The position numbers were made by a program, and so were the translations under genes. DNA of 64,000 nt from Pseudorhodoferax sp. Leaf274 (lineage in GTDB: Bacteria > Pseudomonadota > Gammaproteobacteria > Burkholderiales > Burkholderiaceae_C), in NCBI RefSeq assembly GCF_001422445.1, contig NZ_LMNA01000006.1:133106-197105 (forward strand), in the 5' to 3' direction. The notes under the pieces were generated by a model. It was not told where the DNA came from. It made no database searches and saw nothing but the letters and a program-made list of their open reading frames with translations. Positions 7,867-16,207 of the stretch are shown piece after piece; position 1 is the stretch's first letter, and every line of letters begins with the position of its first letter.

Positions 7867-9267
7867 TCACGCCGCCTGGCACGGCAGCGTGATCTCCACA
7901 CGCAGCCCGCCACCGGCGCGGTTGGCCAGCCGGATCTCGCCCGCGTGGCGCCGCGCCACCAACTGCGCGATGGCCAGGCCGAGGCCGGCGCCGTTGTGGC
8001 CGCCGCTGCGCGCCGGGTCGGACTGGAAGAACGGTGCGAACACCTGGTCCAGGTGCTCGGGTGCGATGCCAGGGCCACGGTCGCGCACCGAGAGGCCGAC
8101 CGTGCCGCCCCGCAGGTCCAGTGCCACGTCGACACACTCGCCGCGCGGCGTGAAGCGCAGCGCATTGCGCAGCACGTTCTCCAGCATGCTGGCCAGTTCG
8201 GCCGCGGCACCGTGCAGCAGCACGGGCGCGCGCGGCGCCTGCCAGGCGACGGACTTGCCGGCGGCCTCGGCCTCGTAGGCCACGTCGGCCACCGTGTCGC
8301 CCACCAGCGCCGCCAGGTCCAGCAGCGCCCTGGCCTGCGCGCGCGGCTCGCGCAGGCGCGCCAGCCGCAGCACCTGGCCCGTCAGCACGTCCAGCCGGCC
8401 GCACTCGCGTTCGATGCGGTCCAGCTGCGCCGGCATGGCCTGGCCGCCTCGGCGCGCCAGTTCCAGCGCCAGGCGCAGCCGCGTGAGCGGCGAGCGCAGC
8501 TCGTGCGAGACATCGCGCAGCAGCATCTCCTGGGCCGAGACGAGCTCCTGCAGGCGCTGCGCGGTGGCGTCGAAGTCGGCCGCCAGCGCGCCGAGTTCGT
8601 CCGTGCGGCCGGCCAGGCCGGGGCCCATGCGCGCGCCGAGTTCGCCACGCGCCAGGCTGCGCAGCCCCTGCTGCACGCCCAGCACCGGGCGCATGATGTG
8701 GCGCGCCACCACCCAGCAGGCCAGGCCGCTGACGAACACGGCGCACAGGAACAGCAGCACCAGCACATGGGGCACGCCCAGCACCTCGTAGGCCGAGGAG
8801 TCGAAGGGCAGGAACAGCGCGAAGTGCACGCCGCCGCCGGGGCTCTCGATGGCGGGCACGTTCCACCAGGAATCGGGCACCGGCACGTGGGCGCGGTGCA
8901 CGGCTGGGCCGGCGCCGGCCGGCGTGCCTTCCCACAGCGCCACGGTCTGCGGCAGGTTCAGCTGGACCCAGTCATGCAGCCGGACGGGCAGCGGGCGGCC
9001 CAGCAGTTCGCGCCCGCTGCGGTCCACCAGGAACACGCGCAGCGTCGGGTTGTCGGCCTCGGTGCGGCGCACCCATCGTCCGAGCGCGGCGTCGCCCGTG
9101 CGGGCCGCATGGCGCGCGGCCTGCGTGAGCTGCGCAGAGCTCACGCCGTCCAGCGCGCGCAGCCGCGCCGAGGTCACGGCCAGCGTGAGGCCGATGCCGA
9201 TCAGCAGGATCAGCACCAGCGCCGCCCAGAACGACAGGAAGATACGGCGGAACAGGCGCGTGTTCAG
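7867..9267 (-). CDS. Two-component sensor histidine kinase (CpxA/EnvZ class)
   Basis: From residue 1 the order is TM1 (9-31), a periplasmic sensor loop (35-163), TM2 (164-187), a HAMP linker (188-243), the HisKA box RDVSHELRSP with phospho-acceptor H255, the N box ENVLRNAL (363-370), G1 RDRGPG and G2 NGAGLGLA. The protein therefore senses an envelope signal and phosphorylates the regulator encoded immediately upstream. No ATG, GTG or TTG lies near the first membrane helix. A CTG that overlaps the regulator's stop codon (CTGA) gives a CpxA-like N-terminus of 466 residues. Translation is probably coupled. The ligand is unknown; the neighbouring TonB receptor hints at metals or envelope stress. 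Confidence 0.87.
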   Translation of the reverse strand: MNTRLFRRIFLSFWAALVLILLIGIGLTLAVTSARLRALDGVSSAQLTQAARHAARTGDAALGRWVRRTEADNPTLRVFLVDRSGRELLGRPLPVRLHDWVQLNLPQTVALWEGTPAGAGPAVHRAHVPVPDSWWNVPAIESPGGGVHFALFLPFDSSAYEVLGVPHVLVLLFLCAVFVSGLACWVVARHIMRPVLGVQQGLRSLARGELGARMGPGLAGRTDELGALAADFDATAQRLQELVSAQEMLLRDVSHELRSPLTRLRLALELARRGGQAMPAQLDRIERECGRLDVLTGQVLRLARLREPRAQARALLDLAALVGDTVADVAYEAEAAGKSVAWQAPRAPVLLHGAAAELASMLENVLRNALRFTPRGECVDVALDLRGGTVGLSVRDRGPGIAPEHLDQVFAPFFQSDPARSGGHNGAGLGLAIAQLVARRHAGEIRLANRAGGGLRVEITLPCQAA

Positions 9268-9998
9268 GCCGGCACCTCCGCCGTGCCGCCCGCCGGCGCT
9301 GCCGCGTTCAGCACATAGCCGACGCCACGCGCGCTGCGCAGCACCGGAACATCGGCGCGCGCGCCGTCCAGGCGCAGCTTGCGGCGCAGGTTGCTCACGT
9401 GCGTGTCCAGGCTGCGGTCGGATGGCAGCAGCGCGCGGCCCAGGCCCCAGCGCGTGAGCTGGGCGCGCGAGACCGGCCGGTCGGGCGCGCGCATGAGCGC
9501 CTCCAGGATCCGCGCCTCGGCCGAGGTCAGCGCCACCGTCATCTCGCCGATGGCCGCCAGCGCCTTGCGCGGCAGCAGCTTCAAGGCATCCAGCCGCAGT
9601 GCCGGCTCGGCCCCCACCGCCTCGGCCGCGGGCCGCCGGCCGCGCCGCAGCATGGCGAACAGGCGGGCGCGCAGCTCGCGCGGGTTGAAGGGCTTGGGCA
9701 GGTAGTCGTCGGCCCCGGCCTCCAGGCCCATGATGCGGTCGTCCTCGGCGCCACGCGCGCTCAGCATCAGCACAGGGGTCGGCCCGTGCTGCGCACGCAG
9801 GGCGCGCAGCACGGCGTAGCCGTCCAGCGTGGGCAGCATCACGTCGAGCAGCACCACGTCGAAGCGCTCGCGCGCCAGCCGCTCGGCGGCTTCGCCACCG
9901 TCGTGCACGCAGTCCAGCTGCACCGGCTCGGCCTCCAGGAACTCCTGCAGCATGCGGCACAGCTCCACGTCGTCGTCCACGAGCAGCACGCGCGCCAC
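9264..9998 (-). CDS. OmpR/PhoB-family response regulator (CpxR-like)
   Basis: The receiver domain contains the acidic pocket D8-D10, phospho-acceptor D52 in LLDVMLP, the switch serine in MLSARG and K102 in PKPFNP. A winged-helix DNA-binding domain follows (residues 145-235, ending SARGVGYVLN). The GTG at 9998 is chosen because it places the start just before VLLVDDD as in CpxR and has GAGGG 7 nt upstream; an ATG at 10064 would add 22 unmatched residues. It forms an overlapping operon with the kinase and diverges from the TonB receptor, which may be a target. Confidence 0.88.
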   Translation of the reverse strand: MARVLLVDDDVELCRMLQEFLEAEPVQLDCVHDGGEAAERLARERFDVVLLDVMLPTLDGYAVLRALRAQHGPTPVLMLSARGAEDDRIMGLEAGADDYLPKPFNPRELRARLFAMLRRGRRPAAEAVGAEPALRLDALKLLPRKALAAIGEMTVALTSAEARILEALMRAPDRPVSRAQLTRWGLGRALLPSDRSLDTHVSNLRRKLRLDGARADVPVLRSARGVGYVLNAAAPAGGTAEVPA

Positions 9999-10107
9999 GG
10001 CAGCGCCCTCGTGCCCCGGGGTGACGCCCGGCAACGGCCGCCAGGAGGTTTGCAAAGAATTCATAAGAAAGGTCAAGGAGCGGTTACCGCTTTCTATTAT
10101 CCCCGTT

Positions 10108-10126
10108 GCGAATATTTCTCATTTGC
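10108..10126. promoter_or_regulatory. Fur-box-like 19-bp AT-rich dyad before the TonB receptor
   Basis: GCGAATATTTCTCATTTGC matches 11 of 19 positions of the classical Fur consensus and has imperfect dyad ends (GCGAAT/ATTTGC). It lies 41 bp upstream of the receptor start and within the promoter space shared with the response regulator. Iron control is inferred. Confidence 0.4.
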
Positions 10127-10167
10127 CGCGCAGCCGCGCTGGCAGGAAAACCATCCAACGAGGTCCC

Positions 10168-12237
10168 GTGAACGCACGCAACAGCACCCGCAGCCTGGCC
10201 TTCGCGCCGTGTCTGCTGACCCTTCTCCTGGCCCAGGCCCACGCGCAAGGCCAGCCGGCGGCGGCCGGCACCGCCCAGGCCCTGCAGACCGTGGTGGTCA
10301 CCGCATCGGGCCAGGCGGTGGACATCAAGGAGGCGCCGGCCAGCATCAGCGTGATCACGCGCGAGGACATCGAGAAGAAACCCGTCACCAGCATCGGCGA
10401 GCTGCTGTCGTCCATTCCCGGCGTGACGGGCGGCACCGCTGCCACCGGCCCGCAGTCGAAGATCAAGCTGCGCGGCCTGCCCGACAAGTACACGCTGATC
10501 CTGATCGACGGCAAGCGCCAGGGCAGCTCGGCCGGCGTGAACTACCGCGACGACCTGGGCCAGCAGGACCTGGACTGGATCACGCCCGAGATGATCGAGC
10601 GCATCGAGGTGGTGCGCGGGCCGATGTCCTCGCTCTACGGCTCGGACGCCATGGGCGGCGTGATCAACATCATCACGCGCAAGATCGGCACGCGCTGGGG
10701 CGGCTCGGTCACGGCCAACTATTCCCGGCCGGATGATTCGGAGCGCGGCGACCGCAAGCAGACCGGCTTCAACATCAGCGGCCCGCTGTCCGACCGCATC
10801 GGCCTGCGCATCGGCGGCAACTACACCCAGCGCGACGCGGACGAGGCCACCGGCGGCTTCACGGGCGGCTACCAGTCCACGGGCGGCGCCCGCAACCAGA
10901 GCCTCCAGGCGCTGCTGAACTGGCAGCTCACGCCCGACCAGGTGCTGGGCTTCGAAGCCGGCCAGGGCACGCAGCGCGCGCTCGACTCCAAGACGGTCGA
11001 TGCCGACGGCGACCCGCTGGTCTCCGGCTGGGGCCTGTCCAAGCTGGAGCACACCAACCTGGGCCTGAGCCACGACGGCCGGTGGGGTGACATGCGCTCC
11101 AGGCTCAACCTGGTGCACCACCAGTACGAGGACAAGGGAGACACCATCGGCAACAGCTCGCGCGAGACCACGCTGGACGGCCGCGTCGACATGCCGCTCA
11201 AGCTGCTGGGCTTCGACCAGGCGCTGACCGTGGGCATGCAGTGGCGCCGCGAGGAGCTGGACAACCGCGACACCATCGGCTTGGCGCCCATCGACTACGC
11301 CGGCCAGCCGGTGACGGGCTCGGCGCTGCGCAACAGCACCTGGGCGCTGTTCGGCGAAGACAGCATCTTCCTGCGCGAAGACCTGTCGCTGACGCTGGGC
11401 CTGCGCATGGACCGCCACAAGAAGTACGGCACCAACTGGAGCCCGCGCGCCTATGTGGTCTACCACCCGGCGCAGGCCTGGACGGTGCGCGGCGGGGTGT
11501 CGCGCGGCTTCCGTGCGCCGGGCCTCAAGGAGAACTCCGCGAGCGCGGCCACCCAGTCCGGCGGCAACGGCTGCCGCAGCCTGGCCGGCCTGGGCTGGAC
11601 CAGCACCAGCGTGAATGCCGACGGCACGCGCGGCTGCTACATGGCCGGCAACCCGAACCTGCAACCGGAGACCAGCATCAACCACGAGCTGGGCCTGGGC
11701 TATGACGAGGCGGGCTGGTCGGCCGGCGCGACCTACTTCCACACCAACTTCCGCAACAAGATCGACTACCAGCCGCTGGGCCTGTTCAACGGCTTCTGGT
11801 GGACGCGCATGGAGAACGCCCAGCGCGCCCGCACGCGCGGCCTGGAGGCCTACCTCAACGTGCCGCTGGCCAGGGGCCTGGAGTGGAAGAACAACTTCAC
11901 GCGCATGTTCGAGTCCAAGAACCTGACGACCGGCGCCGCGCTGCTGGCCGTGCCCAAGCTCGTCGCCTACTCGGCGCTGAGCTGGCAGATCCAGCCGGCC
12001 TGGACCGCCGACGTGAGTGCGCGCTACACCGGCAAGGAGGTGGTGGTGACGGGCACGGCCACGACCTTCGCCAAGGCCTACACCACGGTGGACCTGGCGA
12101 CCAACTACCGCGTCAACGAGACGCTGACGCTGCGCGCCGGGGTGCTCAACGTGGCCGACAAGCAGACGCGCGAGACCGGCGCCAACTACGACAACGGCGG
12201 GCGCACCTGGTTCGTCGGCGCCACGGCGCGGTTCTAG
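10168..12237 (+). CDS. TonB-dependent outer-membrane receptor (catecholate siderophore / FepA-CirA type)
   Basis: The 689-residue protein has a signal peptide (about 1-26), a TonB box TVVVTAS at 41-47, a plug domain with ISVITREDIE, a VVRGPMSSLYGSDAMGGVINIITRK segment typical of FepA/CirA receptors, and a C-terminal beta barrel ending in ARF, the aromatic terminus used for outer-membrane insertion. The motif NPNLQPETSINHELG is a hallmark of siderophore-type barrels. The GTG at 10168 begins the signal peptide. It imports a ferric chelate or similar ligand using TonB energy. The ligand is not predictable. Its stop overlaps the tail of the convergent sigma-factor gene. Confidence 0.87.
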   Translation: MNARNSTRSLAFAPCLLTLLLAQAHAQGQPAAAGTAQALQTVVVTASGQAVDIKEAPASISVITREDIEKKPVTSIGELLSSIPGVTGGTAATGPQSKIKLRGLPDKYTLILIDGKRQGSSAGVNYRDDLGQQDLDWITPEMIERIEVVRGPMSSLYGSDAMGGVINIITRKIGTRWGGSVTANYSRPDDSERGDRKQTGFNISGPLSDRIGLRIGGNYTQRDADEATGGFTGGYQSTGGARNQSLQALLNWQLTPDQVLGFEAGQGTQRALDSKTVDADGDPLVSGWGLSKLEHTNLGLSHDGRWGDMRSRLNLVHHQYEDKGDTIGNSSRETTLDGRVDMPLKLLGFDQALTVGMQWRREELDNRDTIGLAPIDYAGQPVTGSALRNSTWALFGEDSIFLREDLSLTLGLRMDRHKKYGTNWSPRAYVVYHPAQAWTVRGGVSRGFRAPGLKENSASAATQSGGNGCRSLAGLGWTSTSVNADGTRGCYMAGNPNLQPETSINHELGLGYDEAGWSAGATYFHTNFRNKIDYQPLGLFNGFWWTRMENAQRARTRGLEAYLNVPLARGLEWKNNFTRMFESKNLTTGAALLAVPKLVAYSALSWQIQPAWTADVSARYTGKEVVVTGTATTFAKAYTTVDLATNYRVNETLTLRAGVLNVADKQTRETGANYDNGGRTWFVGATARF

Positions 12238-13535
12238 TGCCGTGCCGCGGCCTGCTCCGCACGCGCCAGCAGTAGCTCCCGCTCGGCCTTGTTGCCGGCC
12301 AGTCCGGCAGCGCGCAGCCACTCGGTGCGCGCCTCGGCATGGCGGCCCAGCCTGGCGAGCAGGTCGGCGCGCACGCTGGGCAGCCACTGGTAGTTGCGCA
12401 GCGCCTTGTCGCCCTGCAGGCGGTCGACCAGCACCAGCGCCGCGGCCGGGCCTTCGGCCATCCCGACGGCCACCGCGCGGTTGAGCTCGACCACCGGTGA
12501 CGGCGCCACCTGCGCCAGCCGGCCGTACAACGCGGCGATGCCGGCCCAGTCGGTCTGCCCGGCCGTGGCCGCGCGCGCGTGGCAGGCGGCAATGGCCGCC
12601 TGCAGCGCATAGAAACCGTCGGCACCGCCGAGCGCGGCCACGCGCTCCAGCGCCACCAGGCCGCGGCGGATCAGCAGCCGGTCCCAGCGGCTGCGGTCCT
12701 GCGCGGCCAGCAGCACGGGCTGGCCGCTGTCGTCCACGCGCGCAGCCGCACGCGAGGCCTGCAGCTCCATCAGCGCGGCCAGGCCCCAGGCCTCCGGTTC
12801 GTGCGGCGCCAGCCCGGTCAGCATGCGGCCCAGGCGCAGTGCCTCCTGCACCAGCTCGGGCCGCATCCAGTCGTCGCCGGCCGTGGCCGTGTAGCCCTCG
12901 TTGAAGACCAGGTAGACGACCTCCAGCACCGAGGCCAGCCGCTCGGCCAGCGCCTCGCCCTGCGGCAGTTCGAAGGCCACGCCGGCCTCGCCCAGCTGGC
13001 GCTTGGCGCGCACGATGCGCTGCGCAATCGTCGGCTCGGGCACCAGGAAGGCGCGGGCGATCTCCTGCGTCGACAGGCCGCCCAGCAGCTTGAGCGTGAG
13101 CGCCACCCGCGCGTCGGCAGACAGCACCGGGTGGCAGGCCGTGAACATGAGCCGCAGCAGGTCGTCGCCGATCTGGTCGGCGCGCGCGGCGTCCAGCGCA
13201 TCCACGAAGTCGGGCACGATCAAGGCCTCCTGCGCCTGCAGGTCATGGCCGACCTGCTCGAACTTCTCGGCCTGCAGCTTGTCGCGCCGCAGGTGGTCCA
13301 GCGCACGGCGCTTGGCCACGGTGGTCAGCCAGGCGCCCGGGTTGTCGGGCACGCCGTCCTGCGGCCAGTGCTCCAGCGCGGCGATCAGCGCATCCTGCGC
13401 GAGTTCTTCGGCCACGCCGATGTCGCGCACCATGCGCGCGACCACGGCCACGATCTTCGCGGACTCGATGCGCCACACCGCGGCGATCGCCTGGTGGGTC
13501 GCGGCGTGCGTGGCCTGGTGCGTGCCCTCGTGCAT
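12234..13535 (-). CDS. ECF RNA polymerase sigma factor with TPR-like C-terminal extension (ECF42 type)
   Basis: The protein has 433 residues, far longer than a normal ECF sigma factor. Sigma region 2 covers about 15-80 (VAEELAQDALIAALEHW...AWLTTVAKRRALDHLRR) and region 4 covers about 150-185 (LSTQEIARAFLVPEPTIAQRIVRAKRQL). The remaining ~240 residues form a helical repeat extension. This architecture next to DGPF/YCII genes matches the ECF42 group, in which no anti-sigma factor is found and the extension is thought to control activity. Its ATG overlaps the stop of the VOC gene (TGATG), so it is the last gene of a four-gene operon. Confidence 0.88.
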   Translation of the reverse strand: MHEGTHQATHAATHQAIAAVWRIESAKIVAVVARMVRDIGVAEELAQDALIAALEHWPQDGVPDNPGAWLTTVAKRRALDHLRRDKLQAEKFEQVGHDLQAQEALIVPDFVDALDAARADQIGDDLLRLMFTACHPVLSADARVALTLKLLGGLSTQEIARAFLVPEPTIAQRIVRAKRQLGEAGVAFELPQGEALAERLASVLEVVYLVFNEGYTATAGDDWMRPELVQEALRLGRMLTGLAPHEPEAWGLAALMELQASRAAARVDDSGQPVLLAAQDRSRWDRLLIRRGLVALERVAALGGADGFYALQAAIAACHARAATAGQTDWAGIAALYGRLAQVAPSPVVELNRAVAVGMAEGPAAALVLVDRLQGDKALRNYQWLPSVRADLLARLGRHAEARTEWLRAAGLAGNKAERELLLARAEQAAARH

Positions 13536-13945
13536 CAGGCCTGTGGCGGTTGGCCCGACATGTGCACCAGTTCCCAGACATGCCCGTCCAGGTCGGTGAA
13601 GCCGTGGGAGTACATGAAGCCGTAGTCCTGCGGTTCGTTGGGCACGGTGGCGCCGGCCGCGCGGGCCTTGCGTACCAGTTCGTCGACCTCCTCGCGGCCG
13701 GTGCACGACAGGCAGACCAGCACCTCGACGCTCTGGTGCGCATCGACGATGGTTTTCTTGGTGAAGCTCTGGAAGAAGGGCTCGACCAGCAGCATGGCGA
13801 ACAGGTTCTCGCCCAGCACCAGCGCGGCGCCCTGCTCGTTGGTGAACTGCGGGTTGAACTCGTAGCCCAGGCTGCGGAAGAAAGCCTGGCTGCGCGCCAT
13901 GTCCTTGATGGGCAGGTTGATGAAGATCTGGGCGTGTTGCGGCAT
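13535..13945 (-). CDS. Glyoxalase/VOC-family protein
   Basis: The 136-residue protein begins MPQHAQIFINLPIKDMARSQAFF, a typical vicinal-oxygen-chelate start, and ends DLDGHVWELVHMSG, where the second metal-site glutamate usually lies. VOC proteins bind metals and act in glyoxal detoxification, antibiotic binding or ring cleavage; this subgroup (PhnB/YjdN-like size) has no firm role. It is the third gene of the DGPF-DGPF-VOC-sigma operon and is therefore likely part of that stress response. Confidence 0.85.
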   Translation of the reverse strand: MPQHAQIFINLPIKDMARSQAFFRSLGYEFNPQFTNEQGAALVLGENLFAMLLVEPFFQSFTKKTIVDAHQSVEVLVCLSCTGREEVDELVRKARAAGATVPNEPQDYGFMYSHGFTDLDGHVWELVHMSGQPPQA

Positions 13946-13959
13946 GGGAAGTCTCCTGT

Positions 13960-14388
13960 TCAGAATGTGCCGATGGTCTTGAGGCGTTCGGTGGTGGCGC
14001 CCGGGGGGAAGTCGTCCATCTCGTACAGCTGGCGCACCTCGATCTCGGCCGGCTGGCCGGCGCCGACCGGGTTGGGGAAACGGCGCGCCCACTCCAGCGC
14101 CTCCTCGCGCGAGCGCACCTGGATCAGCGTGTAGCCGGCCACCAGCTCCTTGGCTTCGGCAAAGGGGCCGTCGATGACGGTGCGCTTGTCTCCGGCGCCA
14201 TAGCGGATGCGCCAGCCCGCGGACGTGGGCTTCAGGCCGGCGGCGTCCAGCAGCACGCCGGCGCGGGCCAGTTCCTCGTGGTAGGCGGCCATGCCCGCGA
14301 ACATGTCGGCGTGCGTGGCAAGGTCGGGGACCGGCTGTGTCTCGGCCTCGAAGGCCGGCACGGACCGGACCAGAATCATGAATCGCAT
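13960..14388 (-). CDS. YCII-related DGPF-domain protein (paralogue 1)
   Basis: This 142-residue YCII/DGPF protein contains the diagnostic stretch VIDGPFAEAKELVAGY. The YCII fold is a ferredoxin-like alpha/beta barrel with a conserved His/Asp pair, and enzymatic activity is suspected but unproven. DGPF genes co-occur with ECF42 sigma factors. It is separated from the VOC gene by 14 bp. It shares the DGPFAEAKE block with the neighbouring paralogue, so the pair probably arose by tandem duplication. Confidence 0.88.
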   Translation of the reverse strand: MRFMILVRSVPAFEAETQPVPDLATHADMFAGMAAYHEELARAGVLLDAAGLKPTSAGWRIRYGAGDKRTVIDGPFAEAKELVAGYTLIQVRSREEALEWARRFPNPVGAGQPAEIEVRQLYEMDDFPPGATTERLKTIGTF

Positions 14389-14459
14389 GGTGTTCTCCTG
14401 TGGACCATGCCTGCACGACGAAGCGGCAGGTGCAGATTCGACAAGCGCGGCGAAAAGAT

Positions 14460-14828
14460 TCAGGCCGCCCGGCCGTCGTCCCAGCACGGCGCCAGGCCGC
14501 GCACCTCCACCGTGCACCACTCGGCGGCCGGGCATTGGGCGGCGATGTCCAGCGCCTGCTCGCGCGTCTGGCAGTCGAGCAGGAAGAAGCCGCCGACCAT
14601 CTCCTTGGCCTCGGCGAAGGGGCCATCCAGCAACTGGGTCTTGCCGGCGCGGCGCTGCACGCGCGTGGCCGCATGTTCGGACGCCAGCGACTCGGCCGCC
14701 ACCAGCAGGCCGCGTGCCTTCAGGTCGGCGCCGAAGCGCAGCATGGCGTCGTAGGCGGCGCGGCCTTCGGCTTCGCTGCGCGTGGCGCGCTGGCCGACGG
14801 GTTCATGGATCAACAGCATGTAGGGCAT
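14460..14828 (-). CDS. YCII-related DGPF-domain protein (paralogue 2)
   Basis: This 122-residue protein starts MPYMLLIHEPVGQR and contains LLDGPFAEAKEMVGGFFL, the DGPF signature shared with the gene downstream. It is the first gene of the operon that ends in the ECF42-like sigma factor, so the operon promoter should lie just above 14828. The biochemical role is unknown. Confidence 0.87.
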   Translation of the reverse strand: MPYMLLIHEPVGQRATRSEAEGRAAYDAMLRFGADLKARGLLVAAESLASEHAATRVQRRAGKTQLLDGPFAEAKEMVGGFFLLDCQTREQALDIAAQCPAAEWCTVEVRGLAPCWDDGRAA

Positions 14829-14981
14829 GGGCGATGACCTCAAAAAATCAATGGTCCGCTGTGCCGTCAACGTCCGGCACGGCGCGCAGAGTGCGACCGA
14901 AAGCCGCGCGCTGGCCTTGCGCTGCTCCGTCGCGCAGGTACTGCATGTCCTGCAACGTCACCAACGGGATCGTACGTATTC

Positions 14982-16091
14982 TCAGCGCAGCCCCTCCCAC
15001 CACAGCTTGTTCTGCCGCGGCGCGCCCACCGTCAGCACCTCGCCGATCTCGGGCGTGGCCAACACGATGCCCCTGGCCTGGGCCAGCGCCGCCAGGTCGC
15101 GCATCGGCGCCTGCCAGCGGTGGAAGGCCAGGTCGAAGGTGCTGTTGTGCACGCTGTACAAGGCCTTGGCGCGCAGGTCCTCGAACGCGCGGACGGTCTC
15201 GGCGGGCGTCATGTGCACCGAGGGCCACCAGTCGTCGTAGGCGCCGTTCTCCATCAGCGCGATGTCGAAGCCGCCGAAGCGCTCGCCGATCTGTGCAAAG
15301 CCGCCGAAGTAACCCGAATCGCCGCTGTAGTAGATGCGCTGGCCGCCGGCTTCGAGCACCCAGGAGGCCCACAGCGTGCTGTTGCGGTCCCACAGGCCGC
15401 GGCCCGAGAAATGCTGGGCCGGCGTGGCCGTGAGCTGCACGCCGGCGTGCGTGCCCGCCTGCCACCAGTCGAACTCGGTGATGCGCTCGGCCGCCACGCC
15501 CATCCCGACGAGCCGCGCGCCCACGCCCAGCGGCACGAAGTAGCGCTGCACGCGGTCCTTGAGGTACTCGATGGTCGGCACGTCCAGGTGGTCGTAGTGG
15601 TCGTGCGAGAGGATGAGGCCCGCGATCGGCGGCAGCTCGGCCAGCGCCAGCGGCGGCGCGTGGAAGCGCTTGGGCCCCAGGAAGCTGAACGGCGAGACGC
15701 GCTCGCCGAAGACCGGGTCGATCAGCCAGTAGCGGCCCTGCAGCTTGAGCAGGTGCGAGGAATGGCCCAGGCGCACGATGTGGTTGGCGTCCGCGGGCAG
15801 TGCATCGAGCCCGGCCTGCGTGAGCGCGCGCACCGGGACCGGGTCCACCGGCACCGTGCCCTCCTTCTTGCCGAAGAAAAAGCGGCTCCAGATGCGCCAG
15901 CCGTCCTGCGTGGGCCTGGCATCGGCATTGGGCGGGTTGCGGAAGCTGCAGGTCTCGGCCTGGTACTGCGGCGAGGCCGCCAGGCCGCTCTCGCAGGCCC
16001 GGGTGCTGGCGCAGCCGGCCAACAGCAGCAGCACGGCGGCCAGGCCGGCGGCGCGGGCCAGGCAGCGCCCGGCGAATGGAAAGGCAGGCAT
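14982..16091 (-). CDS. Metallo-beta-lactamase-fold lipoprotein hydrolase (NAPE-PLD/RomA-like)
   Basis: A lipobox (LLLAGC) after a hydrophobic segment marks a lipoprotein signal, so the 369-residue protein is probably membrane-anchored in the periplasm. The metallo-beta-lactamase motif appears as LSHDHYDHLD, further ligands as TPAQHFSGRG and YYSGDSGYF, and a late histidine as YSVHNSTFDLAFH. This branch contains RomA and N-acyl-phosphatidylethanolamine phospholipase D-like enzymes; the substrate is not known. An upstream in-frame start would place extra residues before the signal peptide and is not favoured. It diverges from the MscS-type channel. Confidence 0.84.
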   Translation of the reverse strand: MPAFPFAGRCLARAAGLAAVLLLLAGCASTRACESGLAASPQYQAETCSFRNPPNADARPTQDGWRIWSRFFFGKKEGTVPVDPVPVRALTQAGLDALPADANHIVRLGHSSHLLKLQGRYWLIDPVFGERVSPFSFLGPKRFHAPPLALAELPPIAGLILSHDHYDHLDVPTIEYLKDRVQRYFVPLGVGARLVGMGVAAERITEFDWWQAGTHAGVQLTATPAQHFSGRGLWDRNSTLWASWVLEAGGQRIYYSGDSGYFGGFAQIGERFGGFDIALMENGAYDDWWPSVHMTPAETVRAFEDLRAKALYSVHNSTFDLAFHRWQAPMRDLAALAQARGIVLATPEIGEVLTVGAPRQNKLWWEGLR

Positions 16092-16195
16092 GGCAGAAGC
16101 AAGGGCAGCGCGAAGCAGCGCGGGCGCCAGCTTACCCAAAGCAGGCGGCCGGGCCCGGACCAGGCCGCGCGCCATGCCCCGGCCCGACGGCCTCC

Positions 16196-16201
16196 TATGA
16201 T
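16196..16201 (+). promoter_or_regulatory. -10-like hexamer TATGAT directly before the channel gene
   Basis: TATGAT ends 6 nt before the ATG at 16208, and no Shine-Dalgarno sequence is present between them. Transcription would start at or near the A of the ATG, which suggests a leaderless or near-leaderless message. No good -35 was seen. Confidence 0.4.
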
Positions 16202-16207
16202 CCGCGG

